This document shows, in pieces, positions 8,136-17,016 of a stretch of DNA of 64,000 nt. This DNA is from Candidatus Obscuribacterales bacterium (GTDB lineage Bacteria > Cyanobacteriota > Vampirovibrionia > Obscuribacterales > Obscuribacteraceae): assembly GCA_019746975.1 (NCBI GenBank), contig JAIERK010000050.1, forward strand, positions 1-64,000, written 5' to 3'. The notes below the pieces were generated by a model. That model made no database searches and had not been told where the DNA came from. It worked only from the letters and a program-made list of their open reading frames with translations. The translations under genes and the position numbers were made by a program. The stretch's first letter is position 1. Each line of letters opens with the position of its first letter.

Positions 8136-11100
8136 TTGGTCTGCCCCTCAGCCCCCATCCACTCCAAAGATTTCCGAGCGAGCAAATACTCGGAATTGAG
8201 CATCAGTCCATCAGAAACAACCCAGCGCAACTTCTCTTTCGCTTCGCTCTTCTTGCCTGCGAAGTAGTCCTTCATGCCGCCGTAATAAAACGCATCGGTA
8301 AGTTCGCCGAGATTCTTCGACTCGTTCTTGAGTTGCTCGAAGTTGATCTCACCAAGTAGAAACCTGACCACAGGTGTCGGCCAAGGAAAATTTTCGGCAT
8401 TGTTCTTGCAATTGAGCAAGACTTCGCGCGCGAGTAATGTCTTGCCCTGGTAATTTAGTGCTACCCACTTAAGTAAAACCGCGGCATAACTATTCGCGTC
8501 TTCCCAACCTTTTGTTTTGACAATTTTGTCCGCTGACATCACAGCACCATTCCAGTCTTTCTGGAGAATCGAGGACAAAGCTTGCCTGGTCAGTGCCGGT
8601 GCGCTGTTACGATTAAGCGTCAGCGCTTTTCGAACATCTTGGTCGGCCTTATCCAGTTCGCCTTGCCTCAAGTAGCTGGCGGCGCGATCGGAGTAACCTT
8701 CATCGTCTTCCTTGAGCGTTAACGCAGTGTCGAAGTCTTTCTGAGCTTCAACGAACTTTCCCGCCAGTGAATAGGCGGTTCCTCGCAAGCGGAAGTTACC
8801 CTCATTGTAAGGGTTGGCTGTCAGAAGTTTGGAGCAGTCGCTAATTGCATTGTCGAGCTGTCTGATGGTCTCAAAGAAAAAAATCCTTGTCGGGTATGTT
8901 TCTTGACCAGGTTTGATCGTCACCGCTTTGTTGAGCAGGTTGAGCGCCTCATCATGGTTACCCAGGTCCAGCATCAAACTACCAAGACAAATAAAGCCAT
9001 GCCAATGGTTGGGATTGAGCGCAATCGATTTACGCAAGTCTAACTCCGCTTCTTTGACTCGCTTGCCTTCTATGTATGTAAGCGCCCTGTTACTGTAGTT
9101 GGAGGCATTCATCGGTTGTAACGTGACAAGCCTATTATTGTCGGCCAGGGCCGTTTCATAGTCACCGCGACTCAATAGCACAACACTTCTGACCGTGTAG
9201 GGCGTAGTGAGTGTGTTATCGATTTGAATCGCTTTTTCTGCGTCTGACAAAGCCTCGGGATAGTGATCGCTTCGATAACTGGCATAGGCCCGGTCCCCGT
9301 ACGCGTCACCACTCGTGGTACTGACACTAATGGCGACACTAAGCGGAGCAATCGCATCTTCATACAAACCAAGCTCTTTGTAGCACGTGCCAAGGACCTC
9401 ATACGAGCCAGCATTGCGAGGGTTGAGAGCTATGGCCTCATTCGCATAATACAGCGCGTCTTTAAAACGATCGAGCTTCGACAAGCCAAATGCAACCAGA
9501 GCATATCCCACGTGCGACTTGGGTTGATCCTTCATCTTCTGGCGTCCGCGCTGGATCAGCTCATTGCAGGCAAAATTCAAATTGTCCTGAGCAGAGGACA
9601 AATCCGGCTCGCGCTTCAGCGCGCTCTTGAAATCGTTGATTGCACCAATCGGCTCTTTCTGATACCAGCGCAATATTCCTCTTTCGTTGAACAGGTTAGC
9701 GTCACCGGGGCTGATATCAATCGCGTCGCCATAATACTTCCTAGCTTCATTGTAATAACTCGGTCCCTTTTCAAAAGCCAGAATCGCAAGGTTGCGCAGT
9801 GCTAGGCCGGACGAGTCTTTCATCGGTCCCTGCGCGGACAGATATTGATTGACCGCGGCAATCTCATTCTTTTGTCCCTTGTAAATCGTGGTACCAAGAG
9901 CGATTACAACTTCAGGGTTGCCTGGCGAGTCTTCCAGGATTCTTCGCAATCCACTCTCGGCTTCGGAATATTCTCCTGAATAGTACTTTGCTAGAGCCAA
10001 CCCAAATCTGACCTTACTGGTGTCTTTGCCGCTCTTGATCAATCGATTGTAATCATCGATCGCTTGCCGATACTGACCAAGCGCGATATGGGCGGCAGCT
10101 CGATCTAGATAGGCTTCGCAGAGATCCGACTTCTTGGTGATTGCAGCATCAAAATCTGCCAGTGCGAGTTGCCCGGATTGTTGGTCGTGTAATTGCAACC
10201 GAGCTAAGCCTCGCTTGTGATAAAGAGATGCGAGGTTCGGATTTTCGCTTATCGCTTTAGTGAGGTAGTCGATCGCTTCAGACCAGCTTTTATTGCTGAT
10301 GGCCACGTCAGCTTGCTGTGAGAGTTGCTTCCAGTCGAGAGTGCTGGATTTGGATAACCAGTTAACGCCGGACGTCGCGATCATCCATCCAGTAATTGTG
10401 GTGCCAACCAATACAACAACGACCGCAACTGCAACAAACGCGATCAATTTAACCGGCGGAGCCTTTGGTTCTTGATCTCTAGTTGTTGTTTCGGCTTGGT
10501 TGTCCGTCTTGGTCCCGTCAGCCCGACTACCAGCAATTTGCTTGTCGATGTAAGAGGACAATTTACGCACCTTCCTTGGTGCTTCGCTATCCTCACTGGA
10601 AGAGGCGGAAGCCGACTGCTGCTCCTCTATCGGTAAGCTAACAGCAAAGACTGGACCAGACAAAAGCCGCGCTGGTGGCATTGACGAAGGAGTCGGAGCA
10701 ACGTTGATCCCGTGCACCGTCGCCGGAAAGTCATCCCACAGAGGAATGTCGTTACTCGACTCTGGTGGCAGCGAATGCTCGGGTAGAGGTTGCACTGGCG
10801 ATAGCGCTCGCATCAGAGGTTGCTCCGGGCGAGTGTTCAAAGTTTGCTCGGGAGGAGGATCTTGGTGTTCAATCTCTCCGTGTTGCAAGGGCTTGTCTTG
10901 AGGAGGACGTCCGAGGGGCAAGCCCACAGTCGCACTCGAATGTTCCTCTTCCTTCTCCGGCTCCTTCTCCCGGCGCGGGTTCAAAGACTCAGGATCCGGT
11001 CTCTTATGACCAACAATCGGCGTTTTCTTCAATCCAGGCGGGGTCCACTTAGGAGACGAATTTGCCTCCATCGCCGTGTGCAAACGCTCCTCAGCCTCGT

Positions 11101-11548
11101 CCGAGACAGGGGATTCTTCTGGTACTGTTTCCGCCGCCGGTACGGAAGCTTGTGAGACTTCGACGGTCGGTGCGAACAGTGGCTCATCCTCGTTGTTCTG
11201 AAGCGCCCTATCGGGGATCGAGTAGTTGATGGAGTCTTCTTGTGAGGAGTCTGAAGTAAAAGGTGTATTTCCCCCGTCCGATTCATCGACGCGGGAGCTG
11301 ATGTCCTGAGGAGACATTGCGTCCCGCTTTATCGGATTGATTTCTTCTCGAATTGACGCAGTGATCTTCCGCAATACTTCGAGACTCGGTTGAGACTTGA
11401 ATGAGGACGAATCCCCTTGCGGAATCGTCGACGGCGTCGTCCTGAGGTGCACAGCCAGAGGTTTTTTCTTTCCACCATGACTACCAAGCAACCAGGGGTG
11501 GTGCGGCGCATGCCAACCGCCAGGAGGATTCGTCGTTGCATCAGCCAC
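8132..11548 (-). CDS. Large membrane-anchored TPR-repeat protein
   Basis: A protein of 1138 residues in three parts: a proline/glutamate-rich disordered N-terminus (1-360), one membrane helix (about 367-390), then a long array of tetratricopeptide repeats (about 405-1050), recognisable by repeated A-LY-KRGLARLQL and AL-LNPNN-type helices. TPR arrays bind other proteins, so this is likely a scaffold outside or at the inner membrane. The annotated start is GTG 11548 without a clear SD. The frame is open upstream to about 11648 with coding-like sequence but no ATG/GTG/TTG, so a rare start codon further up cannot be excluded. It is coupled by an ATGA overlap to the downstream exported RRxYST protein and is convergent with the kinase operon. 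Confidence 0.88.
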   Translation of the reverse strand: MADATTNPPGGWHAPHHPWLLGSHGGKKKPLAVHLRTTPSTIPQGDSSSFKSQPSLEVLRKITASIREEINPIKRDAMSPQDISSRVDESDGGNTPFTSDSSQEDSINYSIPDRALQNNEDEPLFAPTVEVSQASVPAAETVPEESPVSDEAEERLHTAMEANSSPKWTPPGLKKTPIVGHKRPDPESLNPRREKEPEKEEEHSSATVGLPLGRPPQDKPLQHGEIEHQDPPPEQTLNTRPEQPLMRALSPVQPLPEHSLPPESSNDIPLWDDFPATVHGINVAPTPSSMPPARLLSGPVFAVSLPIEEQQSASASSSEDSEAPRKVRKLSSYIDKQIAGSRADGTKTDNQAETTTRDQEPKAPPVKLIAFVAVAVVVVLVGTTITGWMIATSGVNWLSKSSTLDWKQLSQQADVAISNKSWSEAIDYLTKAISENPNLASLYHKRGLARLQLHDQQSGQLALADFDAAITKKSDLCEAYLDRAAAHIALGQYRQAIDDYNRLIKSGKDTSKVRFGLALAKYYSGEYSEAESGLRRILEDSPGNPEVVIALGTTIYKGQKNEIAAVNQYLSAQGPMKDSSGLALRNLAILAFEKGPSYYNEARKYYGDAIDISPGDANLFNERGILRWYQKEPIGAINDFKSALKREPDLSSAQDNLNFACNELIQRGRQKMKDQPKSHVGYALVAFGLSKLDRFKDALYYANEAIALNPRNAGSYEVLGTCYKELGLYEDAIAPLSVAISVSTTSGDAYGDRAYASYRSDHYPEALSDAEKAIQIDNTLTTPYTVRSVVLLSRGDYETALADNNRLVTLQPMNASNYSNRALTYIEGKRVKEAELDLRKSIALNPNHWHGFICLGSLMLDLGNHDEALNLLNKAVTIKPGQETYPTRIFFFETIRQLDNAISDCSKLLTANPYNEGNFRLRGTAYSLAGKFVEAQKDFDTALTLKEDDEGYSDRAASYLRQGELDKADQDVRKALTLNRNSAPALTRQALSSILQKDWNGAVMSADKIVKTKGWEDANSYAAVLLKWVALNYQGKTLLAREVLLNCKNNAENFPWPTPVVRFLLGEINFEQLKNESKNLGELTDAFYYGGMKDYFAGKKSEAKEKLRWVVSDGLMLNSEYLLARKSLEWMGAEGQTK

Positions 11549-12041
11549 GGCAGCTCGAGCCGATGGACCAGGGTTGCGCCAAACTTCAGAAGCTGGTGCG
11601 GTTGCTATCCGGATCTTTTCCAGAGTTTGTATGAGTTGTCTTAAAAGTCATTTGAAACGAAGAGTCCAGCTTCAACTTTTCTTCATTGTCGAAATTGTCC
11701 TTATCCTGTTTCATTCGTGACCGCTTATCTCTTTAATAGTGGCGAGCCGGGTGAACTGGGATACCTTTCCGGTTCCTAGAATTCTAATATAGTTACAGCT
11801 TGCCCATCATCCATCCGTCAAATAACACTCAGTCGATTCACAATTCACAGTTTCGCTGCAGGATGTTTCCACCTGCCGTCATATTCTCAAAAAAATCAGA
11901 CAGCCCAAATGAAATCCCGAGCCGTTCGGTCTAAAATGCTACATGCATCGGCTTCCTTGTTAGAATGTCGACCAAGAATTCATCGGATCAAGCTGTGTAA
12001 GCTCAATTTCAGCGGTACTCAGCATCCTTCGGAGTAAATTG
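11549..12041. other. Divergent intergenic region before the Fur-family gene
   Basis: About 490 bases separate the large TPR gene (minus) from the Fur-family gene (plus). The first 100 bases are open in the TPR gene's frame. I see no further gene, RNA or strong hairpin; an extended -10 near 11958 is listed separately. Confidence 0.5.
11958..11966 (+). promoter_or_regulatory. Extended -10 promoter element for the Fur-family gene
   Basis: The sequence TGtTAGAAT fits an extended -10 element (TGnTATAAT). It lies about 75 bp upstream of the Fur-family start. No good -35 hexamer is visible at the usual distance, as is common for extended -10 promoters. Confidence 0.4.
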
Positions 12042-12428
12042 ATGAGGCTCACCAAAGGCTGCAAGAAGGTTCTCGAGGTACTCGAGCACGCACACGATCT
12101 TTCAAGCGCCCAGGACATCCACGGACGCATGCGCGGAGAGGACGACAAGGCGCCTGGGCTGACGACCGTTTATCGCTCACTCGAGTCATTGGTCAGCATG
12201 GGTCTTGTCCAGGCGGTGGACCTAGGCGATGGCGAGCGTCGATACGAATTGGTCAAGCCAGGTGAGCATCATCACCATCTGGTGTGCGAAAGCTGCCGGT
12301 CCAGTGTCCACCTCGACCAGTGTTTGATTGAGGAACTTGAAGAAGGAATCCGTCACAAATACGGATTTCAGATTAAAGGTCACATTCTCGAAATCTTCGG
12401 AACCTGCAAAGGGTGCCTCACGAAGTAG
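12042..12428 (+). CDS. Fur-family metal-responsive repressor
   Basis: A 128-residue regulator of the Fur/Zur/PerR family: an N-terminal winged helix (LSSAQDIHGRM...TTVYRSLESL is the recognition region), then the metal-binding HHHHLVCESC motif and a second Cys pair CKGC at the C-terminus that would hold structural zinc. Which metal it senses cannot be read from the sequence; pairing with a MerC-like transporter and the Cys-rich site make Zur-like zinc sensing a reasonable guess. ATG 12042 has SD GGAG seven bases upstream; TTG 12039 is in frame but worse placed. A perfect inverted repeat just before the next gene (12508-12528) may be its operator. Confidence 0.9.
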   Translation: MRLTKGCKKVLEVLEHAHDLSSAQDIHGRMRGEDDKAPGLTTVYRSLESLVSMGLVQAVDLGDGERRYELVKPGEHHHHLVCESCRSSVHLDQCLIEELEEGIRHKYGFQIKGHILEIFGTCKGCLTK

Positions 12429-12507
12429 CTTTTGGTTAAGTACGGCATAATCTTTTATAGAATCTCAATTTTATTAACCTTGGCAAATGTCGTTTCCTGC
12501 CGCACAA

Positions 12508-12528
12508 TAGAAATGGATTTCATTTCTA
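12508..12528. promoter_or_regulatory. Perfect 8-bp inverted repeat, candidate operator
   Basis: TAGAAATG and CATTTCTA flank a GATTT spacer, ending 8 bases before the start of the MerC-like gene. The symmetry and AT-rich arms resemble sites bound by Fur-family dimers, and a Fur-family gene lies directly upstream. The overlap with the ribosome-binding region would also allow control of translation by hairpin formation. Confidence 0.5.
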
Positions 12529-12536
12529 ATTGGTGA

Positions 12537-13019
12537 ATGATGACTATCAACAACAATGCCGCCCATGACAGTTGCTGTTCTGAGGACCACCAATCAGAAG
12601 CTCAGACGCAAGCAGGCGCTCATCAAGACGAAGTCATCAATGTAGCGATTACGTCGATGGACAATCTCGGAATTTTTGCCTCTGCTCTCTGCCTGGTCCA
12701 CTGCCTGGCAATGCCGTTCGTTATCGCCTTTCTTCCGGTGCTGGGTCTGCAATTTCTGGAGACCCACGAGTCGCACCTGATCATCGCTTCCTTTATCTGG
12801 CTTTTCGCCCTGTTCGCAATTGTTCCTGGTTATGTGAAGCACAAGAGAAAAGAGATTTTGATCGGAATGATTCTCGGTCTAGGACTCGTCACATTTGCCG
12901 TAGCAGCCGGGCATCAGTTCTTCGGTGAAAAGGGCGAGCTCATATGCTTGACGATTGGCAACCTCACTTTAGTTGCCGTCCACTGGAAGAATCGTGGACT
13001 CTGCAAGTGCGACCACTGA
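12537..13019 (+). CDS. MerC-domain membrane protein, probable metal transporter
   Basis: The signature ALCLVHCLAMPF matches the Cys-x-x-His-Cys part of the MerC family, which moves mercuric ions and, in many genomes, probably zinc or other metals. Four membrane helices are visible (about residues 40-65, 75-92, 103-120, 128-147). The ends carry extra metal ligands: DSCCSEDH near the N-terminus with several His, and CKCDH at the very C-terminus. No merR, merA or merT is nearby, so a mercury operon is unlikely. With a Fur-family gene 110 bp upstream and an inverted repeat before the start, regulated uptake of zinc or a similar metal is the best inference. Start ATG 12537 or the adjacent ATG 12540. 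Confidence 0.85.
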   Translation: MMTINNNAAHDSCCSEDHQSEAQTQAGAHQDEVINVAITSMDNLGIFASALCLVHCLAMPFVIAFLPVLGLQFLETHESHLIIASFIWLFALFAIVPGYVKHKRKEILIGMILGLGLVTFAVAAGHQFFGEKGELICLTIGNLTLVAVHWKNRGLCKCDH

Positions 13020-13060
13020 AGCCTGAACAAAAATATTTCTGATGTAACACAAGTCAACTC

Positions 13061-13079
13061 CTTAACCGCTCGTTAACCG
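13061..13079 (+). promoter_or_regulatory. Pho-box-like tandem repeat
   Basis: Two direct repeats, CTTAACCG and GTTAACCG, are separated by exactly 3 bases (11-bp period). This is the layout of the cyanobacterial Pho box (PyTTAAPyPy(T/A) octamers spaced by 3 bp) bound by PhoB/SphR. A -10-like TACTGA lies about 15 bp downstream. It precedes a small membrane-protein ORF. Only two octamers are seen and both end in G, so this remains a candidate. Confidence 0.4.
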
Positions 13080-13147
13080 TGGTGATGAGATCCTACTGAC
13101 TACGCAGTTGTTAACTCGGCTCTCGAGCGGAATCAGGTATCCAGGTC

Positions 13148-13324
13148 ATGAGCATTCTTCCTTGCATACTCTTCTACAGCTCGTTACTGGCATTCGTGCT
13201 AGCGATGCTAATCACCTTCATGCCGGACGAAATGTCCGCTGCCTTCTATTTCATGTTGGATTCAGTCCACAGAATAGAGCGATTGCTTTTGGGAAACAAT
13301 TGGAATCGTAGTCAGCGTCAATGA
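13148..13324 (+). CDS. Small single-pass membrane protein (58 aa)
   Basis: ATG 13148 opens a 58-residue frame with one clear membrane helix (ILPCILFYSSLLAFVLAMLI, about residues 3-24) and an amphipathic, charged C-terminal tail containing RIERLLLG. AGG sits only two bases before the spacer to ATG, so the ribosome binding site is weak. It lies 69 bp downstream of a Pho-box-like repeat. No family is recognised. The hydrophobic profile and promoter-like context support it; conservation would have to confirm. Confidence 0.45.
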   Translation: MSILPCILFYSSLLAFVLAMLITFMPDEMSAAFYFMLDSVHRIERLLLGNNWNRSQRQ

Positions 13325-13483
13325 TTCGCACGGCATTATAGTCGACTCATTGAAAAATTTCGAGTTGTTTGAAATCACGCACAACAAAAGCAAACAGCGC
13401 CATGACACTCTGTCGCTGTTGATAGTCTGATTTATCTGGTGTAAAACGGCGTCACCGTATAGAGTGGCACCGCATTTCTACAC

Positions 13484-13870
13484 TTACTTCTTGAAGCGAA
13501 CGGCGCTGTTGGTTACTTCGTACGGATCCGGCACCAGAACTCGGGCCGGATTGAACTTATTAAATCCAGTGAGCGCATATCGGGAGAGATCGATCATGAC
13601 GTGGCGCCAGATCAAAAACTTCTCTTTATGCCTCAGGCGCGAAACCATCTTCAAGCGATTGGGCTGACAATCGCGATCTTCATTATTGAACTGACGCGCG
13701 GCCTCTCGACCGGCGAGAGTCTTGTTTTTGCTCAACTCTCGATAGCCTCTCGATAGCTGAGTGCTGTCTTCCGGACGTGGAATACTGTCGAGGCTTTCTG
13801 TGCGACGCTTCGACACCATGTCTCGTTTTGGTGAGCTGGTAACGGTTTTGTAGAACAGTAAAAGGCCCAT
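13484..13870 (-). CDS. Hypothetical basic protein (128 aa)
   Basis: A 128-residue, Arg/Lys-rich soluble protein without signal peptide or membrane helix. The C-terminal half (KFLIWRHVMIDLSRYALTGFNKF) looks folded, while the N-terminal half is rich in charged and polar residues. No family recognised. ATG 13870 is chosen because GAGG lies six bases upstream; a TTG four codons earlier is also in frame. It is transcribed away from the next gene across a 290-bp divergent region. Function unknown. Confidence 0.6.
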   Translation of the reverse strand: MGLLLFYKTVTSSPKRDMVSKRRTESLDSIPRPEDSTQLSRGYRELSKNKTLAGREAARQFNNEDRDCQPNRLKMVSRLRHKEKFLIWRHVMIDLSRYALTGFNKFNPARVLVPDPYEVTNSAVRFKK

Positions 13871-14013
13871 GGGGCACCTCAATTTCTAGGTATATCAACC
13901 GGACTTCTACAATATAGATGACGGAGATAGTAGGAGATCAACGACTTCCCAAGCCATTATGCATACTTTGTCAGTGAGGAACAAGCAGAAATCTGCCGAT
14001 CCTGAAGTCAAGA

Positions 14014-14071
14014 AGCGTTGAGAAAAACTCGAAATACCGAGCTATAGATATTTTGAGCGTTGACGAAAAAA
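14014..14071. repeat. Pair of imperfect direct repeats in divergent promoter region
   Basis: AGCGTTGAGAAAAA near 14014 and AGCGTTGACGAAAAAA near 14056 lie 42 bp apart, about four helical turns, between two divergently transcribed genes. They could be paired operator sites. No known consensus is recognised. Confidence 0.25.
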
Positions 14072-14162
14072 TATTAGGGTTTATCCGCTACTACTGACAA
14101 CCAGCTTTATCGACAATAGCCCGAAGTCGGGGAGTTCTTGATAAGCAGGATGGATCCAATAT

Positions 14163-14810
14163 ATGTCTTTTGATACCAACACAGATGCCGCAATCAAGTG
14201 TCTACCTTATATTGCCCAGATAGGCTCTCAGCGAGCGGTTCGAGCGGCACCAGTGACGGTAGCAGACGAGCGGAGCGAAACGCTTATGGCAGATTCAAGA
14301 GCGTTAGCGCGCAAGCCGCTTCGCACCGAATGGAGCCTTGCCGGTTTGGGTCGCCAGGCTCTTCGCAGTGCCGACCAAGCGCACGCCACATGTCTTTTTC
14401 AACAGCAGTTCGAGCGTGCCATGCTCTCCAAGCAACCTGAGGACATCGCTGAAGCAGCAACCGACCTCGCCTTCTTATGTATTAGTGCCGGCAAGCTCGA
14501 GCGCGCCGGTCGACTCTACCTGGTAGCGCTTCGTAATTGGATGCTAGTGAAGCCGCATCTAGCAATCAAATCGGCTCGGGTTATATCTGCCTATGCATTG
14601 TTTTTGCATGACTACAGTAACTTTCTGATTGTACGAGACGACCTCAATCTGGCCGCTCGAGTCAGGCGGCGGTTGACTCGACTGGCTGATAGGTTCTCCG
14701 CATTCACCGTATATAGTGCCCTGGCCAAGAAGCTCAGAGAGCGCGGTCAGCAAAGGCAATCAGAAGTCGTGCTGCAGCAAGCGCGAAGCGCTGTTCTTGA
14801 TCTAGAGTAA
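14163..14810 (+). CDS. Hypothetical helical protein, TPR-like
   Basis: A 215-residue protein that is almost entirely alpha-helical by composition. Residues 80-205 resemble degenerate tetratricopeptide helices (AEAATDLAFLCISAGKLERAGRLYLVALRNW is the clearest pair), ending in SEVVLQQARSAVLDLE. No signal peptide or membrane segment, so probably cytoplasmic. ATG 14163 has AGGA some 11-14 bases upstream. The specific role is unknown; a protein-interaction function is inferred only from the TPR-like pattern. Confidence 0.65.
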   Translation: MSFDTNTDAAIKCLPYIAQIGSQRAVRAAPVTVADERSETLMADSRALARKPLRTEWSLAGLGRQALRSADQAHATCLFQQQFERAMLSKQPEDIAEAATDLAFLCISAGKLERAGRLYLVALRNWMLVKPHLAIKSARVISAYALFLHDYSNFLIVRDDLNLAARVRRRLTRLADRFSAFTVYSALAKKLRERGQQRQSEVVLQQARSAVLDLE

Positions 14811-14996
14811 ACCTTCTGTGGCAATCGCCCAACAACAACCAGCCGTGCACAAGGCGCTGATGCTCCGTACACGTCATAATTTATTGCCGGAGCTGAAATC
14901 CTAACCTCTCGAAGCTGACTAATCCGTTAACTAAAACTCTCTCTGGTTGAATCAGAGCAATGAGAGTAGAATGCTATTGGGGCTGGTGAGTAAGTC

Positions 14997-16043
14997 ATGT
15001 CTATGTTATGGAGACCTTCTTTGTTGAAGCTACGATTGGTAATCGTGGCGGCAAGCGCTCTGGGCGTATTCGATTTCAGCCAGGGTCTATCCGCTCGCGC
15101 GGAAGATCCGGATATCACCAAAGGCAGTGTCACGAAGAGTGCGGCCGAAGAGCAAAAGAGCAATGTCTCTTCATCAAGCAATCGAAAAGTGCGAGTCGCG
15201 CTTGTCCTCGGCGGTGGTGGCACGCGCGGAGCAGCCCACGTCGGTGTCCTGAAGGTTCTGAAGGAAGAAAAAATCCCTATAGACCTGGTTGTCGGCACCA
15301 GTATGGGAGCAATCGTAGGCGGCTTTTATTGCGCTGGGCTTCCTCTTGAAAGAATTGAAAAAATGTTCGTCGATCGCTCTCTCATGCGCGCCTACATGAC
15401 GGTGCCTCTGCTTGTACGATTGATAACAGTGCCGATAATGACCATGCCGAGACTGGTCTATCACCCTTACGATGGGCTGTATTGGGGAATTAGATTTCGC
15501 AGATTCCTCAATTCGAAGCTTCCGGATAATGAAAAACATATTCAAGATTTGATTATCCCGTATGCTGCTGTGGCAGTAGACCTCACCGATGGACAGCCGC
15601 ACGTCATCACGAGCGGAAGGCTCAGCTATGCGATGCAGGCTAGCTCTGCCGTACCTGGTCTGCGCAAGCCGGTGCAAATATACGATCAGTTGTTCGTAGA
15701 TGGTGGCGTGCTGGAGAATGTACCTGTTGAGCAGGCGACGGAATTAGGCGCTGATATTATCATCGCTGTCAATGTCGACGAGCGTATGGAGCGAGTCCCA
15801 CTGAAGACTTTTCGAAGGATGGGCAGTGTCAGCTCACGTGTTGTGACCATGCAACTCGAACTGCTCGATCGCGAGCACCTCAATAAAGCGTGTGCGATTA
15901 TTCATCCGGACGTTAATGGCATCGGTCTATTGTCTACTAAAAAAAGAGACGCCGTAACTGCCATCGAGAGAGGCGAACAAGCAGCCAGAGAAGCGTTGCC
16001 CCAGATTCGACGCTGCCTCACGGATGCAGGTGTCGAGTTTTAA
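14997..16043 (+). CDS. Patatin-like phospholipase, exported or membrane-anchored
   Basis: Serine acyl hydrolase of the patatin/RssA family. The oxyanion-hole motif GGGGTRG lies near residues 70-77, the nucleophile in GTSMG is Ser102, and the dyad Asp is in DGG (Asp235), so the active site is complete. The N-terminal 36 residues (basic start, then LRLVIVAASALGVF and a small-residue stretch) look like a signal peptide or anchor. Such enzymes hydrolyse phospholipids or other acyl esters. The neighbours do not form an obvious pathway. ATG 14997 was chosen; GGTGAG lies upstream. Confidence 0.9.
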   Translation: MSMLWRPSLLKLRLVIVAASALGVFDFSQGLSARAEDPDITKGSVTKSAAEEQKSNVSSSSNRKVRVALVLGGGGTRGAAHVGVLKVLKEEKIPIDLVVGTSMGAIVGGFYCAGLPLERIEKMFVDRSLMRAYMTVPLLVRLITVPIMTMPRLVYHPYDGLYWGIRFRRFLNSKLPDNEKHIQDLIIPYAAVAVDLTDGQPHVITSGRLSYAMQASSAVPGLRKPVQIYDQLFVDGGVLENVPVEQATELGADIIIAVNVDERMERVPLKTFRRMGSVSSRVVTMQLELLDREHLNKACAIIHPDVNGIGLLSTKKRDAVTAIERGEQAAREALPQIRRCLTDAGVEF

Positions 16044-16174
16044 GATCGTGAAGCAGTTTTGATCTTTTGACGAAGCGTAACAAGCAGGCGAAAGATTCAA
16101 GTCGACTGAGATAGACTGTATCAACTTTTGAGGCACCTGTCACTGACATTGACTCAAACAGCAGGAGGAATGAC

Positions 16175-16513
16175 ATGGCTACGAAGAAAACGGAATCCAG
16201 CGCCAAGCAAACCAAAGCTGGCACCAACTCGACAAAAACTACGACCACAAAAGCTGTACTCAAAAAGCCCGAGGCGTCGGTCGAAGTCGAAGCAACTGTG
16301 ACGTCCCCAAAGGCTGCCGTATTGGAAGCACCTGCGGTGAAAATCGACATCACACTTGATACTGCTCCTGCAGTCAAAGAGCCGAAAAAGCAAATCACTC
16401 TCGATCACATCGCCGCTCGCGCTTACCTACTGTGGCTGGAGCGAGGATGCGAACACGGCTACGACGTTATCGACTGGTTGCGCGCTGAAGCTGAACTGAA
16501 AGAGCGGAACTAG
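16175..16513 (+). CDS. DUF2934 protein with Lys/Thr-rich tail
   Basis: The C-terminal 40 residues (ITLDHIAARAYLLWLERGCEHGYDVIDWLRAEAELKER) match the DUF2934 pattern of a short helix pair with conserved RAY-LW and DW-AE. The first 70 residues are a low-complexity Lys/Thr/Ala/Val stretch resembling histone-H1-like tails. Function of DUF2934 is not established. A strong SD (AGGAGGA, 5-6 bases before ATG 16175) indicates high translation. A good terminator follows at 16536. Confidence 0.85.
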   Translation: MATKKTESSAKQTKAGTNSTKTTTTKAVLKKPEASVEVEATVTSPKAAVLEAPAVKIDITLDTAPAVKEPKKQITLDHIAARAYLLWLERGCEHGYDVIDWLRAEAELKERN

Positions 16514-16535
16514 AATCTGATACACACGACACGAC

Positions 16536-16589
16536 ATCCGCTCGGAATGCGCCTCTGAATCAGAATCAGGCGCCATTCGAGCGGATTTT
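16536..16589 (+). terminator. Rho-independent terminator after the DUF2934 gene
   Basis: A long stem (ATCCGCTCG GAATG CGCCT paired with AGGCG C CATTC GAGCGGAT, one bulged C) is followed by TTTT. It begins 23 bases past the stop codon. Confidence 0.8.
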
Positions 16590-17016
16590 GCAGGCCACGA
16601 CAACCAAGCGTAGATACCGGCTAATGCGGGTATACAACGAAATGGCATGTTCTGATTATGTGATCAAAGCAGGCAATGGGCTGTCAGGATGGTCGATCCG
16701 TAGCTAATGCAGAAAATTCCCTATGAAATGTATAAACTTCCAAGTGGGAGTGGTAAACCGGTGAGAGTGATGTGTGAGTTTAGCCGCGTCGTCAGCTCCG
16801 GCTACTGTTGTCTTCGGAGTTTGAACTCCGCCGCCGGAAGCACAATGAGTAGTGACAAAAATCGTCGTGAAGTCTACATTGGGAAACATCCATTTTCGAC
16901 GCCGAAGGAACCTAAAAGGCTATGAACAATTCTGAGGTGCCCGTTGTGAAAACCCGGAAGTTGACGGATAACATTGCTGAGATATTCAATTATTGGAGAG
17001 GTTCAGCCAGAGACAA
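16590..17016. other. Intergenic region upstream of the Yip1-like gene
   Basis: About 430 bases without a convincing gene. A 72-codon plus-strand frame (16707-16925) has no ribosome binding site and noncoding-like composition. A perfect 7-bp palindrome CGGAGTT-TG-AACTCCG (16815-16830) lies inside it. No RNA gene recognised. Confidence 0.4.

Noticed and set aside
16707-16925. 72-codon plus-strand ORF before the Yip1-like gene
   Set aside because: No ribosome binding site, noncoding-like composition, and a palindrome inside it.
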